From Clostridia bacterium (GTDB taxonomy: Bacteria > Bacillota > Clostridia > Oscillospirales > Acutalibacteraceae), in contig JAFVSK010000002.1 of assembly GCA_017503785.1 (NCBI GenBank), positions 1 to 64,000 on the forward strand: DNA of 64,000 bases, read 5' to 3'. Under the pieces are notes generated by a model. It saw only the letters and a program-made list of their open reading frames with translations. It had not been told where the DNA came from and did no database searches. The position numbers were made by a program, and so were the translations under genes. Positions 7,438 to 15,846 of the stretch are shown piece by piece (the stretch's first letter is position 1; every line of letters begins with the position of its first letter).

Positions 7438-8481
7438 ATGAAACTGACATTCCGCTGGTATGGTGACGACGATCCGGTTACCCTGTCCCACATTCGCCAG
7501 ATCCCCCAGATGTCGGGTATTGTGTCGGCAATTTACGATACGCCCGTGGGTGAGGTATGGAGCCGTGAGAGCATTGCCGCGATGAAGAAGAAGGCCAACG
7601 ACAACGGCCTGGCTTTTGAAGTGGTGGAAAGCGTTCCGGTTCACGAGGACATTAAGCTGGGTAACGAGAACGCGCCCCGCTTGATCGAAAACTATTGTGA
7701 AAACGTGCGTCGCTTGGGCGAAGCCGGTGTGAAGTGCATTTGCTACAACTTCATGCCCGTGTTCGACTGGCTGCGCAGCGAGCTGGAGCACGCGCAGGTT
7801 GACGGCGCGAACGCGCTGGCCTACGACGAGCAGACGGTGCTGGCCATGGATCCCTTGAAGGGTGATCTGTCGCTGCCCGGCTGGGATTCCAGCTACACCA
7901 AGGCTCAGATGAAGGATCTGTTGAACGCCTATGCCGAGCTGGGTGAGGAGCAGCTGTGGAAGAACCTGGAGGTCTTCCTGAAGGCGGTTATTCCGGTGGC
8001 CAAGGAGGCCGGCGTGAACATGGCGATCCATCCGGACGATCCGCCCTGGGGCATGTTCGGTCTGCCGCGTATTATTACCGGCAAGAAGAATCTGGAGCGT
8101 TTCTTCAATATTGTTCCCGAGGTGAACAACGGCTTGACGCTGTGCACCGGTTCGTTTGGTGCCAACCCCGAGAACGATTTGGTGGATATGGCTTCGAGCT
8201 TTGCCGATCGTATTCACTTCCTGCACCTGCGCAACATTAAGATCACCGGTGACCGTCAGTTTGAAGAAGTGGGTCATCCCACAGAGTGCGGCTCCATCAA
8301 CATGTACGGTGTGGCCAAGGCACTGGTGGAAAAGGGCTGGGACGGCTACGTGCGCCCCGACCACGGTCGTATGATCTGGGGCGAGACCGGCCGCTACGGC
8401 TACGGCTTGTTTGACCGCGCACTGGGTGCTACCTACATTGTGGGCTTGTTTGAGGCCCTGGAAAAGGAGATTAAGAAATGA
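7438..8481 (+). CDS. uxuA: D-mannonate dehydratase UxuA
   Basis: 347 residues. It dehydrates D-mannonate to 2-keto-3-deoxygluconate. The N-terminus MKLTFRWYGDDDPVTLSHIRQIP is characteristic of the family. Conserved metal-site stretches such as MAIHPDDPPWGMFGLPRI and VRPDHGRM (near the C-terminus) are intact. The start follows GGAGGATAAACAA. Its stop codon overlaps the uxuB start (ATGA), so the genes are translationally coupled. Confidence 0.95.
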   Translation: MKLTFRWYGDDDPVTLSHIRQIPQMSGIVSAIYDTPVGEVWSRESIAAMKKKANDNGLAFEVVESVPVHEDIKLGNENAPRLIENYCENVRRLGEAGVKCICYNFMPVFDWLRSELEHAQVDGANALAYDEQTVLAMDPLKGDLSLPGWDSSYTKAQMKDLLNAYAELGEEQLWKNLEVFLKAVIPVAKEAGVNMAIHPDDPPWGMFGLPRIITGKKNLERFFNIVPEVNNGLTLCTGSFGANPENDLVDMASSFADRIHFLHLRNIKITGDRQFEEVGHPTECGSINMYGVAKALVEKGWDGYVRPDHGRMIWGETGRYGYGLFDRALGATYIVGLFEALEKEIKK

Positions 8482-9302
8482 GCAAGGTAATTGTTGTGAC
8501 GGGTGCCGGCGGCGTGCTGTGCTCCGGTTTTGCTGAGCATTTGGCAAAGGCAGGCCACAAGGTGGCGCTGCTGGACTTGAACGAGCAGGCTGCACAGGCG
8601 GTTGCCGATCGCATTAACGCAGCGGGCGGCGTGGCGAAGGCCTATGCCTGCAACGTGCTGGACAAGGAGTGCATTGAGGGTGTGCATCAGAAGGTGCTGG
8701 CCGATCTGGGCAAGTGCGATATTCTGATCAACGGTGCCGGCGGCAACAACCCCAAGTGCACCACCGCTCACGAGGAGTATGAGGCCGGTGACGAATCGGC
8801 TACCGATTTCCTCACCTTCTTCAACATTGACGAGAAGGGCTTTAACTTTGTGTTTGACTTGAACCTCAAGGGCGTGCTGCTGCCCAGCCAGGTGTTTATG
8901 ACGGATATGCTGGGCCGCGAGGGCTGCTGCGTGCTGAACGTGTCCTCGATGAACGCCTATCGCCCGCTCACCAAGATCCCCGCTTACTCGGCTGCCAAGG
9001 CAGCGGTGACCAACTTCACCTCGTGGCTGGCCGTGCACTTTGCGAAGCAGGGCATCCGTGTGAACGCTATTGCGCCCGGTTTCTTCGTGTCTAACCAGAA
9101 CCGCGCGCTGCTGTTCGATGCCGAGGGTAAGCCCACGGCGCGTACCGAGAAGATTCTGCGCTCCACGCCCATGGGCCGTTTCGGTGAAGCCGAAGAGCTG
9201 CTGGGCACGGTGGATTGGCTGCTGGATGAAACGAAGTCCGGCTTTGTAACCGGTATTACGGTGCCGGTGGACGGCGGCTTCTCGGCGTATTCGGGAGTGT
9301 GA
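8478..9302 (+). CDS. uxuB: SDR-type D-mannonate oxidoreductase (fructuronate reductase)
   Basis: 274 residues, short-chain dehydrogenase. The NAD(P)-binding motif GAGGVLCSG lies at residues about 9-17, NGAGG at about 88, the catalytic Ser in NVSSMNAY near 155, and YSAAK (Tyr, Lys) near 170. It probably reduces D-fructuronate to D-mannonate, linking UxaC to UxuA. It resembles the SDR-class enzyme found with uxuA in Bacillus-type operons rather than the long-chain UxuB of E. coli. Placement between uxuA and two further sugar genes supports the role; exact substrate is inferred from context. Confidence 0.85.
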   Translation: MSKVIVVTGAGGVLCSGFAEHLAKAGHKVALLDLNEQAAQAVADRINAAGGVAKAYACNVLDKECIEGVHQKVLADLGKCDILINGAGGNNPKCTTAHEEYEAGDESATDFLTFFNIDEKGFNFVFDLNLKGVLLPSQVFMTDMLGREGCCVLNVSSMNAYRPLTKIPAYSAAKAAVTNFTSWLAVHFAKQGIRVNAIAPGFFVSNQNRALLFDAEGKPTARTEKILRSTPMGRFGEAEELLGTVDWLLDETKSGFVTGITVPVDGGFSAYSGV

Positions 9303-9307
9303 TCGTG

Positions 9308-10150
9308 ATGGAGGATTTACGCATTTTTGCGTTTGCCGACGAGGCGGATCCTACATTTGAGGGTCAGATCGCGGCAATGAAGCGCAACGGCTTGGCCGGC
9401 TTGGAGATCCGCGGTGTGGATGGAGCCAACGTTTCGGATATTACACCCGAAAAGGCGAAGGAGCTGCGCAACCGCTTGGAAGCCGAGGGGCTGATCACGT
9501 GGTCGATCGGTTCGCCCATTGGTAAGATCCATATTGAAACCGACGATTTCGAGGCGCACAAGGAAAAGTTTAAGCACACGCTGGAGATCGCCAATATTTT
9601 GGGCGCGGAAAACCTGCGTATGTTTTCGTTCTATATGCCGGAGGGCAAGGACCCTGCTATTTATAAGAACGAGGTGATCGATCGCCTGGGTTCGCTGGCA
9701 ACGTTGGCGGTGGGCAGCGGCGTGATCTTGTGCCACGAAAATGAAAAGGGCATCTACGGCGACAACGCCAAGCGTTGCCTGGACATTTTAGAGGCCGTGC
9801 CGCTGCTGCGTGCGGTGTTTGATCCGGCAAACTTTGTGCAGTGCGGTCAGGATACGCTGGAAGCGTGGGATATGCTGCGCACGTATGTGAAATATTTGCA
9901 CATTAAGGATTCTAAGCTGAACGGCGATATCGTTCCTGCCGGCGAGGGTGCCGGTAATGTTCCGTTCATTTTGAACGAATACCGCACGTTGGGCGGCTTT
10001 GCCGTGACGATGGAGCCGCATCTGGCAGAATTTTGGGGCCTGGGCGCGTTGGAGCGCGAGGGCGAAAAGAGCCAGGTGGGCGGTCAGAAATATGCTGACT
10101 TGAACGAAGCGTTCGATGCCGGCGTGAATGCGCTGAAGGCGCTGCTGTAA
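9308..10150 (+). CDS. TIM-barrel sugar phosphate isomerase/epimerase-like protein
   Basis: About 280 residues of the xylose-isomerase-like TIM-barrel family (AP endonuclease family 2 fold). Metal-ligand candidates are Glu in LCHENEKGIYGD, Asp in RAVFDPANFVQ, His in YLHIKDS and Glu in TMEPHL. The ATG at 9308 is about 10 nt after GGGAG; GTG codons at 9299 and 9305 are possible starts. The gene overlaps or abuts uxuB, so it belongs to the hexuronate operon. It may interconvert a related ketose or aldose before UxaC. Substrate unknown. Confidence 0.75.
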   Translation: MEDLRIFAFADEADPTFEGQIAAMKRNGLAGLEIRGVDGANVSDITPEKAKELRNRLEAEGLITWSIGSPIGKIHIETDDFEAHKEKFKHTLEIANILGAENLRMFSFYMPEGKDPAIYKNEVIDRLGSLATLAVGSGVILCHENEKGIYGDNAKRCLDILEAVPLLRAVFDPANFVQCGQDTLEAWDMLRTYVKYLHIKDSKLNGDIVPAGEGAGNVPFILNEYRTLGGFAVTMEPHLAEFWGLGALEREGEKSQVGGQKYADLNEAFDAGVNALKALL

Positions 10151-10180
10151 CAAAGGGTAGTTACCAAAGGGGTGTTTACC

Positions 10181-11365
10181 ATGCAAAAGGTTCGTTTGGG
10201 TATTGTTGGTATTGGCAACATGGGCGGTGCTCATTGTAAGAACATTACCAAGAAAGGGCTCAGTCCCGAGGTGGAGCTTACCGCCGTGGCGGATATCAAT
10301 CCTGCCAAGTTGGAGTGGGCCGAGCGTGAGCTGCCGGAAACGGTGGCGCGGTTCGATAATGCCGAGGCGCTGATGGACAGCGGCTTGGTGGATGCGATCT
10401 TGATTGCGGTGCCGCATTATTTCCATTCCGAAATTGCGGTGGCAGCGTTTGAACGCGGCCTGCACGTGCTCACGGAAAAGCCAGCCGGTGTGTACACCGA
10501 GCAGGTGCGTGCCATGTGTGAGGCGGCCGATCGCAGCGGCAAGGTATTTGGTATTATGTGGAACTGGCGTGCGCATCCGTTGTTTAAAAAGATGAAAGAA
10601 CTGATGGATAGCGGTGTGTATGGCGAGATCCGCCGTGTGAACTGGCTTATCACGCTGTGGTACCGTTCGCAGGCGTATTACGATTCCGGCGATTGGCGTG
10701 CCTCTTGGGTGGGCGAAGGCGGCGGTGTGCTGATGAATCAGTGCCCCCACCAGCTCGACCTGTGGCAATGGCTGTGCGGTATGCCGAAAACGGTGAGCTC
10801 GAAGCTGCTGTACGGCAAATGGCATGACATTGAGGTAGAGGACGATGCTACCGTGGTGGTGGAGTATGAAAACGGCGCCACCGGCGTGTTTATTTCCAGC
10901 ACGGGCGATGCCGGCGGCACCAACCGTTTGGAGATCTTAATGGACAAAGCCAAGCTGGTGGCCGAAAAGGAAACGCTGACCATCACCGAGTTTGAAACGC
11001 CTATTGATGAGTTTACGTACAACGGTCCTGCAGCGGGCGAGTTGAAATCGACCACCACGGTGCTGGAGTTTGACGATCCTCCGTATTTACATTCCGACGT
11101 GCTGAACGCGTTTGCTGCCGCGATCTTGCGCGGCGAGCCGCTGATTGCCGACGGCCGCGAGGGATTAAAGGAAACCACGCTGTCCAATGCGATCTATCTT
11201 TCGGATTGGCTCGGCCGCCCCGTGGAGCTGCCGCTGGACGAGAAGCGTTATCAGCGCGAGTTGAAAAAGCGCGTGAAAACCTCAAAAATGCGCACGGCGA
11301 AGCACACCAACGACAGCGCGGATCACACCGAAAGCTCGCGTGATCGCTGGCGCGTAAAATGGTAA
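10181..11365 (+). CDS. Gfo/Idh/MocA family oxidoreductase
   Basis: 394 residues. The N-terminal Rossmann domain starts RLGIVGIGNMGGAHCKNI; EKPAG near residue 100 is the family motif carrying the conserved Lys. GGGVLMNQCPHQLDLWQW near 180 is the conserved substrate-domain motif with catalytic His. The C-terminal 30 residues are basic and polar and look disordered. The start follows AAAGGGGTG. It is the last gene of the uronate operon and probably oxidises or epimerises a sugar or inositol related to the uronate substrate. Substrate unknown. Confidence 0.85.
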   Translation: MQKVRLGIVGIGNMGGAHCKNITKKGLSPEVELTAVADINPAKLEWAERELPETVARFDNAEALMDSGLVDAILIAVPHYFHSEIAVAAFERGLHVLTEKPAGVYTEQVRAMCEAADRSGKVFGIMWNWRAHPLFKKMKELMDSGVYGEIRRVNWLITLWYRSQAYYDSGDWRASWVGEGGGVLMNQCPHQLDLWQWLCGMPKTVSSKLLYGKWHDIEVEDDATVVVEYENGATGVFISSTGDAGGTNRLEILMDKAKLVAEKETLTITEFETPIDEFTYNGPAAGELKSTTTVLEFDDPPYLHSDVLNAFAAAILRGEPLIADGREGLKETTLSNAIYLSDWLGRPVELPLDEKRYQRELKKRVKTSKMRTAKHTNDSADHTESSRDRWRVKW

Positions 11366-11380
11366 GGAGAAGTGGGACGT

Positions 11381-11842
11381 ATGAAAAAGTTTTTTGCGGA
11401 ATTTAAAGAATTTATTGCCAAGGGTAACGTGTTGGATATGGCCATCGGTGTTGTCATCGGCGGTGCGTTCAAGGAAATCGTGAACGCGTTGGTGAACAAT
11501 ATCATTATGCCGCTCATCGGTATGCTGACCGGCGGTGTGTCGGTGGAAGAATGGAAATGGGTGCTGCAGCCCGCTGTTGTGGAGAACGGCGTGGAAAAAT
11601 CGCCCGAGGTTGCCGTGCTGTACGGCGGCTTTATTCAGACGATCATTGATTTCCTGATCATTGCCTTTTGCATTTTTTTGACGCTGAAGGTAGTGTTGGC
11701 GCTGCAGGCGAAGACCCAAGAGCTGCTGCACAAGAAGGCCGAGGAGGAAGCGGCGGCAGAACCCGAAGCTCCTTCCGAAACCGAAATGGACGTGCTGAAA
11801 GACATTCGCGAATTGCTGCGCGTGCAGGACGCCGAGAAATAA
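11381..11842 (+). CDS. mscL: Large-conductance mechanosensitive channel MscL
   Basis: 153 residues. The N-terminal helix MKKFFAEFKEFIAKGNVLDM leads into the first membrane helix AIGVVIGGAFKEIVNALVNNIIMPLIG. The second membrane helix is FIQTIIDFLIIAFCIFLTLK, and the C-terminal bundle carries an acidic, Ala-rich linker. It opens under membrane tension to release solutes during osmotic downshock. The start follows AAGGAGAAG, 15 bp after the oxidoreductase gene, with a terminator after its end, so it may be read with the uronate operon although its role is unrelated. Confidence 0.95.
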   Translation: MKKFFAEFKEFIAKGNVLDMAIGVVIGGAFKEIVNALVNNIIMPLIGMLTGGVSVEEWKWVLQPAVVENGVEKSPEVAVLYGGFIQTIIDFLIIAFCIFLTLKVVLALQAKTQELLHKKAEEEAAAEPEAPSETEMDVLKDIRELLRVQDAEK

Positions 11843-11850
11843 CAACCATA

Positions 11851-11886
11851 AAAACAAGCCGCAAACGCGGCTTGTTTTCTTTTTGG
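11851..11886 (+). terminator. Terminator after mscL
   Basis: AAAACAAGCCGC, loop AAAC, GCGGCTTGTTTT, then CTTTTT. Confidence 0.9.
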
Positions 11887-11911
11887 GCATACTGTTACGG
11901 GAGGTGATGGT

Positions 11912-12112
11912 ATGTCTAAGAAAAAGCATCAACGTGAGCAAACCGAAATGGAGGAGCAGATCATTTACGGTCAGCCCGAAACGGCCGAAGAATTGCTGCA
12001 TAAATACGGCACGTATGAAATTCAGCCGACGTTGGATTCCGATAACGAGTTTCCGAAGATCGGTGCCGGCTTGCCCACCGAAACGGCAAAAAAGCAGCGC
12101 GACGATGCATAA
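11912..12112 (+). CDS. Small hydrophilic protein of unknown function, 66 residues
   Basis: 66 residues, charged, no signal or membrane segment. It starts MSKKKHQREQTEMEEQ and continues with ETAEELLHKYGTYEIQPT, probably a short helix followed by extended sequence. A strong ribosome binding site, GGGAGGTGATGG, precedes the ATG at 11912. It ends 43 bp before the SpoVAE-like gene and is probably co-transcribed with it, so a sporulation-related role is possible but unproven. I do not recognise the family. Confidence 0.7.
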   Translation: MSKKKHQREQTEMEEQIIYGQPETAEELLHKYGTYEIQPTLDSDNEFPKIGAGLPTETAKKQRDDA

Positions 12113-12155
12113 GCCTTGCCAAACGGGATACGCTAGCACCGAAGGGGTGGTTGCG

Positions 12156-12521
12156 ATGGATTGGTGGATGGTGGCGAAGGCGTTTGTGGTGGGCGGCCTT
12201 ATCTGTACGGTGGGGCAGGTGCTGATCGATTTGACCAAGCTGACACCTGCGCGCATTTTGGTGTTGTACGTTACGCTGGGTGTGGCGCTGACGGCGGTGG
12301 GACTGTACGAGCCGCTGATTGAGTTTGCGGGCGGCGGCGCGAGCTTGCCGCTGACCGGCTTTGGCTATGCGCTGGCAAAAGGGGTGCAGCAGGGTGTTGC
12401 CGAGCAGGGATGGCTGGGTATCCTTACGGGGGGTATTAGCGGCACGGCCGGTGGCATCGCGTTTGCGGTAACGGCGGCGCTGTTATGCGGCATTTTTGCA
12501 AAATCGAAAGAAAAATCGTAA
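12156..12521 (+). CDS. spoVAE: Stage V sporulation protein AE (SpoVAEb-like)
   Basis: 121 residues, hydrophobic, about three or four membrane helices. The opening VAKAFVVGGLICTVGQVLIDLTKLTPARILV and the end GGISGTAGGIAFAVTAALLCGIFAK fit SpoVAEb, part of the inner-membrane channel that moves dipicolinic acid in spores. The ATG at 12156 follows AAGGGGTGG. In Bacillus the gene sits beside spoVAC and spoVAD; neither is here, so this is an isolated copy next to a small unknown gene. Other SpoVA subunits may be encoded elsewhere. Confidence 0.85.
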   Translation: MDWWMVAKAFVVGGLICTVGQVLIDLTKLTPARILVLYVTLGVALTAVGLYEPLIEFAGGGASLPLTGFGYALAKGVQQGVAEQGWLGILTGGISGTAGGIAFAVTAALLCGIFAKSKEKS

Positions 12522-12562
12522 AAAGGATCCCGAAGTGACACTGTCACTTCGGGGTCCTTTTT
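12521..12562 (+). terminator. Terminator after spoVAE
   Basis: A long near-perfect stem, AAAAAGGATCCCGAAGTGACA against its complement, with a 1- to 3-nt loop and TTTTT. Confidence 0.92.
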
Positions 12563-12586
12563 ATGATATCGTAAGGGAGTGGGTGG

Positions 12587-12615
12587 TTGCGAAATAGGGA
12601 TAGCTATGCTATACT
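12587..12615 (+). promoter_or_regulatory. Promoter of the 119-residue exported protein gene
   Basis: TTGCGA, 17-bp spacer, TATACT. Confidence 0.7.
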
Positions 12616-12643
12616 ATTTTTATAGCAGGAGTGTGATGAGAAA

Positions 12644-13003
12644 ATGAAAAAACGGCTAGGTTGGTTAGGTGTTATTGTTTCCGTCTTGTTCGTTATCGGG
12701 GGCGTTATTTATTTTAGCGGGCGGGATGGCCGAACGGTGGATTGTTCCGGTGTGGTAGAAGCAGTGCGATCAGAGAACGAAACGGTATACCTTACGGTCA
12801 GAGATGATTGGGATGTTGTTTATGAGGTTGCTGTTTTGAACGGTACCGTGTGTCGCGACCATTTTGATGGGAGCAAGTTAAATGCCTCGGATATTCGGGA
12901 GGGCTGGAACATATCCTGTGATTTCAAAGGAGATAGCACGTTTGCGGATGGCATCAATTACGCGACCGCCAAAAGCACGGTTACGGTGTATCGAAGACCT
13001 TAA
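12644..13003 (+). CDS. Small membrane-anchored exported protein, unknown
   Basis: 119 residues. Residues about 6-26 form one N-terminal membrane helix (LGVIVSVLFVIGGVIYFSG) after a basic KKR start, so it is either secreted or tethered with the rest outside. The outer part is beta-rich with three cysteines, reading like a small OB-fold or lipoprotein-type domain (TVDCSGVVEAVRSENETVYLTV). The start follows AGCAGGAG. It has its own promoter and terminator. No family recognised. Confidence 0.75.
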   Translation: MKKRLGWLGVIVSVLFVIGGVIYFSGRDGRTVDCSGVVEAVRSENETVYLTVRDDWDVVYEVAVLNGTVCRDHFDGSKLNASDIREGWNISCDFKGDSTFADGINYATAKSTVTVYRRP

Positions 13004-13015
13004 ATAAAAAAATTT

Positions 13016-13043
13016 GCCCGAAACTGCGGTTTCGGGCTTTTCA
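13016..13043 (+). terminator. Terminator after the 119-residue protein gene
   Basis: GCCCGAAAC, loop TGCG, GTTTCGGGC, then TTTTC. Confidence 0.88.
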
Positions 13044-13088
13044 TTTTGTACCTTGGCGTGATATACTATACACAAAGGAGGCCGGCGT

Positions 13089-14696
13089 ATGAAACTGACA
13101 TTTTTAGGAGCGGCACACGAGGTAACGGGTAGCTGCACGCTGCTGGAAGCGGCGGGGCATAACGTGGTGATCGATTGCGGCATGGAGCAGGGGCAGGACT
13201 TGTTTGAAAACCAAGAGCTGCCGGTGGCGCCCTCGATGATCGATGCGGTGCTGGTGACGCATGCGCACATTGACCATTCGGGCTTGGTGCCGATGCTGTA
13301 TGCCAAGGGGTTTCGCGGGCCGGTGTTTGTGACCCGCGCCACGGGGCGGTTGTGCAACATAATGCTGCGCGATTCCGCACATATTCAGGAATTTGAAGCG
13401 GAATGGCGCAACCGCAAGGCGAAGCGCGCCGGTCAAGCGCCGTACGAGCCTGTGTATACCATGGAGGACGTGCAGGGTGTACTGGAGCAGTTTATTCCTT
13501 GTGAATACGATAAGGAAACGCCGATCCTCGACGGCATTACCGCGCAGTTTACCGATGCGGGGCATCTGCTGGGTTCGTCGTCCATCACCTTGACGGTGAC
13601 CGAAAGCGGCGAAACGCGACGGCTGGTGTTTTCGGGCGATATCGGCAATATCAATAAGCCGATCTTGCGTGATCCGCAGTCGCCGCCGGCAGCGGATTAC
13701 GTGATCATGGAGTCCACCTACGGTGACCGCAGCCACGGTGCGGAAAAGCCGGATTACGTGAAAGAGCTGGCGGAGATCATTCAGCGCACGTTTGATCGCG
13801 GCGGTAACGTGGTGATCCCCGCGTTTGCGGTGGGGCGCACGCAGGAGCTGTTGTATTTTATTCGTCAGATCAAGGAGCAAGGGTTGGTGACGGGTCACGG
13901 CGAGTTCCCCGTGGTGATCGACAGCCCGCTCGCGATCGAGGCGACTAAGATCTTCAGCACCGATGTGAGTGAGTGCTACGACGCGGAAACACTGGCGCTG
14001 CTGAACAAGGGGGTAAACCCCATTACCTTCCCCGGGCTGCGCGTGTCGGTGACGGCGGAGGATTCCAAGCTGATCAACGCCGACAAGGAGAGCAAGGTAA
14101 TCATTTCGGCGAGCGGCATGTGCGAGGCGGGGCGTATTCGCCATCACTTGAAGCACAATTTGTGGCGGCCGGAAAGTACCATTTTGTTCGTGGGCTACCA
14201 GTCGGTAAACACGGTGGGGTGGCTGCTGCTGCAGGGTGCGGCTACGGTGAAGCTGTTCGGTGAAGAGATCGAGGTGAACGCCGAGATCGCGCAGATGCAC
14301 AGTGTGAGCGGTCACGCCGACGATAACGGCTTGCTGCGGTGGGCGGCGGCGTTTGAGCCGAAGCCGACCAGAGTGTTTGTAAATCACGGCGACGAGGGCG
14401 CTTGCGAAACGCTGGCGCAGCGGCTGCGTGATGAGCAGGGCTTACAGGCGGAGGCACCGTACAGCGGTGATGCGTGGGAGCTGTTGAGTGATACGCAGGT
14501 GGAGCAGGGCAGCCGCAAGCGGTTGACGGCCAAGAAGCGTGCGGGCAGTCAGCGCGGTACCACGGTGTACGAGCGGTTGTTAGCGATGCTGGCGCGGCTG
14601 ACACGTTTGGTGCAAAGCTTTGAGGGCTGTGCCAACAAGGACATTGCCAAGCTGACCTCGCAAATTCAATCGGTGTGCGAGAAGTGGGAAAAATAA
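13089..14696 (+). CDS. Metallo-beta-lactamase/beta-CASP ribonuclease
   Basis: 535 residues. Motif 2 THAHIDHSG lies near residue 57, a beta-lactamase His in DAGHLLGSSS near 158, and Asp in FSGDIGN near 180. The beta-CASP part has SASGMCEAGRIRHHL near 340 and VSGHADDNGLLRW near 400. This is the CPSF73-like RNA nuclease family (related to Thermus TTHA0252), processing RNA in the cytoplasm. The C-terminal 60 residues after the catalytic core are basic and helical and may help RNA binding. The start follows AAAGGAGGCC; a probable -10 TATACT lies at 13062-13067. Confidence 0.88.
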   Translation: MKLTFLGAAHEVTGSCTLLEAAGHNVVIDCGMEQGQDLFENQELPVAPSMIDAVLVTHAHIDHSGLVPMLYAKGFRGPVFVTRATGRLCNIMLRDSAHIQEFEAEWRNRKAKRAGQAPYEPVYTMEDVQGVLEQFIPCEYDKETPILDGITAQFTDAGHLLGSSSITLTVTESGETRRLVFSGDIGNINKPILRDPQSPPAADYVIMESTYGDRSHGAEKPDYVKELAEIIQRTFDRGGNVVIPAFAVGRTQELLYFIRQIKEQGLVTGHGEFPVVIDSPLAIEATKIFSTDVSECYDAETLALLNKGVNPITFPGLRVSVTAEDSKLINADKESKVIISASGMCEAGRIRHHLKHNLWRPESTILFVGYQSVNTVGWLLLQGAATVKLFGEEIEVNAEIAQMHSVSGHADDNGLLRWAAAFEPKPTRVFVNHGDEGACETLAQRLRDEQGLQAEAPYSGDAWELLSDTQVEQGSRKRLTAKKRAGSQRGTTVYERLLAMLARLTRLVQSFEGCANKDIAKLTSQIQSVCEKWEK

Positions 14697-14702
14697 AAAC
14701 AG

Positions 14703-14730
14703 TTGCTATTTTGGAAAAGTGTGGTACACT
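14703..14730 (+). promoter_or_regulatory. Promoter of the aldose epimerase gene
   Basis: TTGCTA, 16-bp spacer, TACACT. Confidence 0.6.
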
Positions 14731-14764
14731 TATAGCAGGAGTTTTTTAAGAGAGGTAAGCTGCT

Positions 14765-15625
14765 ATGATTACGTTAAAAAACGAAAAAATGACCGTAACC
14801 ATCACCGAGTTTGGTGCGGAGATGCAATCCATTACCGCTGCTGACGGTACGCAGTATCTGTGGCACGGCGATCCGAAGTATTGGGCGGGCCGTGCACCGG
14901 TGCTGTTCCCGAACTGCGGCAGAATGTTTGACGACAAGTACACCTACGAGGGTAAGACGTACGAGCTGCCCATTCACGGCTTTGCCAAATATTACGAGTT
15001 TGAGGTGGAGTCGGCAACCGATACCGAAGCGGTGTTCTTGCTGAAGCACAACAAGGAAACACTGAAAATGTATCCGTTTGAGTTCGAGTTCCGTGCGCGC
15101 TATGCATTGGACGGCGATCGCATTGTGATCACCTACAGCGCGCATAATCTGTCGAAGGAAAAGACGATGCTGGCGTCGATGGGTTCGCACGAGGCGTACA
15201 CCTGCCCCGAGGGCTTGACGGCCTACGACGTGGTGTTCGAAAAGGAGGAGCCGCTGAATTCGCACGGCTTCCACGAGGTGCGCGGTATTACGTATGCCAC
15301 CTATCCGGTGGAGGCTCCCGGCGGTGTGCTGCCGCTGAAAGACGAGTATTTTGCGATTGACGCGCTGATCTTCCGCAACCTGCAATCCAACGAGGTAACA
15401 CTGCGTAACCGTGAGACCGGCCGCGGCGTGACGGTGAATTTCGACGGCATTGAAACGCTGCTGATCTGGACCAAGCCCGGCGCGCCGTACGTGTGCATTG
15501 AGCCGTGGTGCGGCTTCCCGTGCTGGGAAGATTTTAACGGCAAGCTGGAGGACAAAGACGGTATGCGCCGCATTGCTCCGGGTGATACGTATTCCTCGAC
15601 GCACACCATTACGCTGATTCCGTAA
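14765..15625 (+). CDS. Aldose 1-epimerase family protein
   Basis: 286 residues, galactose-mutarotase-like beta-sandwich. The N-terminus MITLKNEKMTVTITEFGAEMQSI is typical of the YihR/LacX-type epimerase subgroup. The conserved ALFPNCGR-like segment appears as VLFPNCGRM, and GFAKYYEFEV carries the catalytic-region residues; the C-terminal Glu candidate lies in VCIEPWCGF. It probably interconverts alpha and beta anomers of sugars in the cytoplasm. Start after AGAGAGGTAAGC at 14765. Single gene with its own promoter. Sugar specificity unknown. Confidence 0.85.
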   Translation: MITLKNEKMTVTITEFGAEMQSITAADGTQYLWHGDPKYWAGRAPVLFPNCGRMFDDKYTYEGKTYELPIHGFAKYYEFEVESATDTEAVFLLKHNKETLKMYPFEFEFRARYALDGDRIVITYSAHNLSKEKTMLASMGSHEAYTCPEGLTAYDVVFEKEEPLNSHGFHEVRGITYATYPVEAPGGVLPLKDEYFAIDALIFRNLQSNEVTLRNRETGRGVTVNFDGIETLLIWTKPGAPYVCIEPWCGFPCWEDFNGKLEDKDGMRRIAPGDTYSSTHTITLIP

Positions 15626-15632
15626 TTTGCTA

Positions 15633-15661
15633 TTGACAAATCGGCGGAGACGGAGTATACT
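15633..15661 (+). promoter_or_regulatory. Promoter of the SAM riboswitch-metK transcript
   Basis: TTGACA, 17-bp spacer, TATACT, starting 8 bp after the epimerase stop. Confidence 0.88.
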
Positions 15662-15688
15662 TAATGGCGCTGTGAAAAAATGAATAGG

Positions 15689-15788
15689 TCCTTATCAAGA
15701 GTGGTGGAGGGAACAGGCCCTGTGAAGCCCGGCAACCTGCGCAAGTGCAAGGTGCCAAATCCTGCGGTTTAGACCGACAGATGAGGTG
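15689..15788 (+). ncRNA. SAM-I riboswitch (S-box)
   Basis: It contains CTTATCAAGAGTGGTGGAGG, then GGCCCTGTGAAGCCCGGCAA, then CAAGGTGCCAAATCCTGC, and ends ACAGATGAGG. These are the conserved P1, P2/K-turn, P3 and P4 segments of the SAM-I aptamer; the 5' CTTATC pairs with GATGAG at the 3' end. A terminator follows at once, so bound SAM should stop metK transcription. Confidence 0.96.
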
Positions 15789-15793
15789 ATCGA

Positions 15794-15825
15794 GCGCCCC
15801 AACGGTCTGCGTTGGGGCGTTTTTT
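15794..15825 (+). terminator. Riboswitch-controlled terminator before metK
   Basis: CGCCCCAAC, loop GGTCTGC, GTTGGGGCG, then TTTTTT. It is the expression platform of the SAM-I riboswitch. Confidence 0.92.
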
Positions 15826-15846
15826 AGCGAAAAAGGAGGAAGTTTT

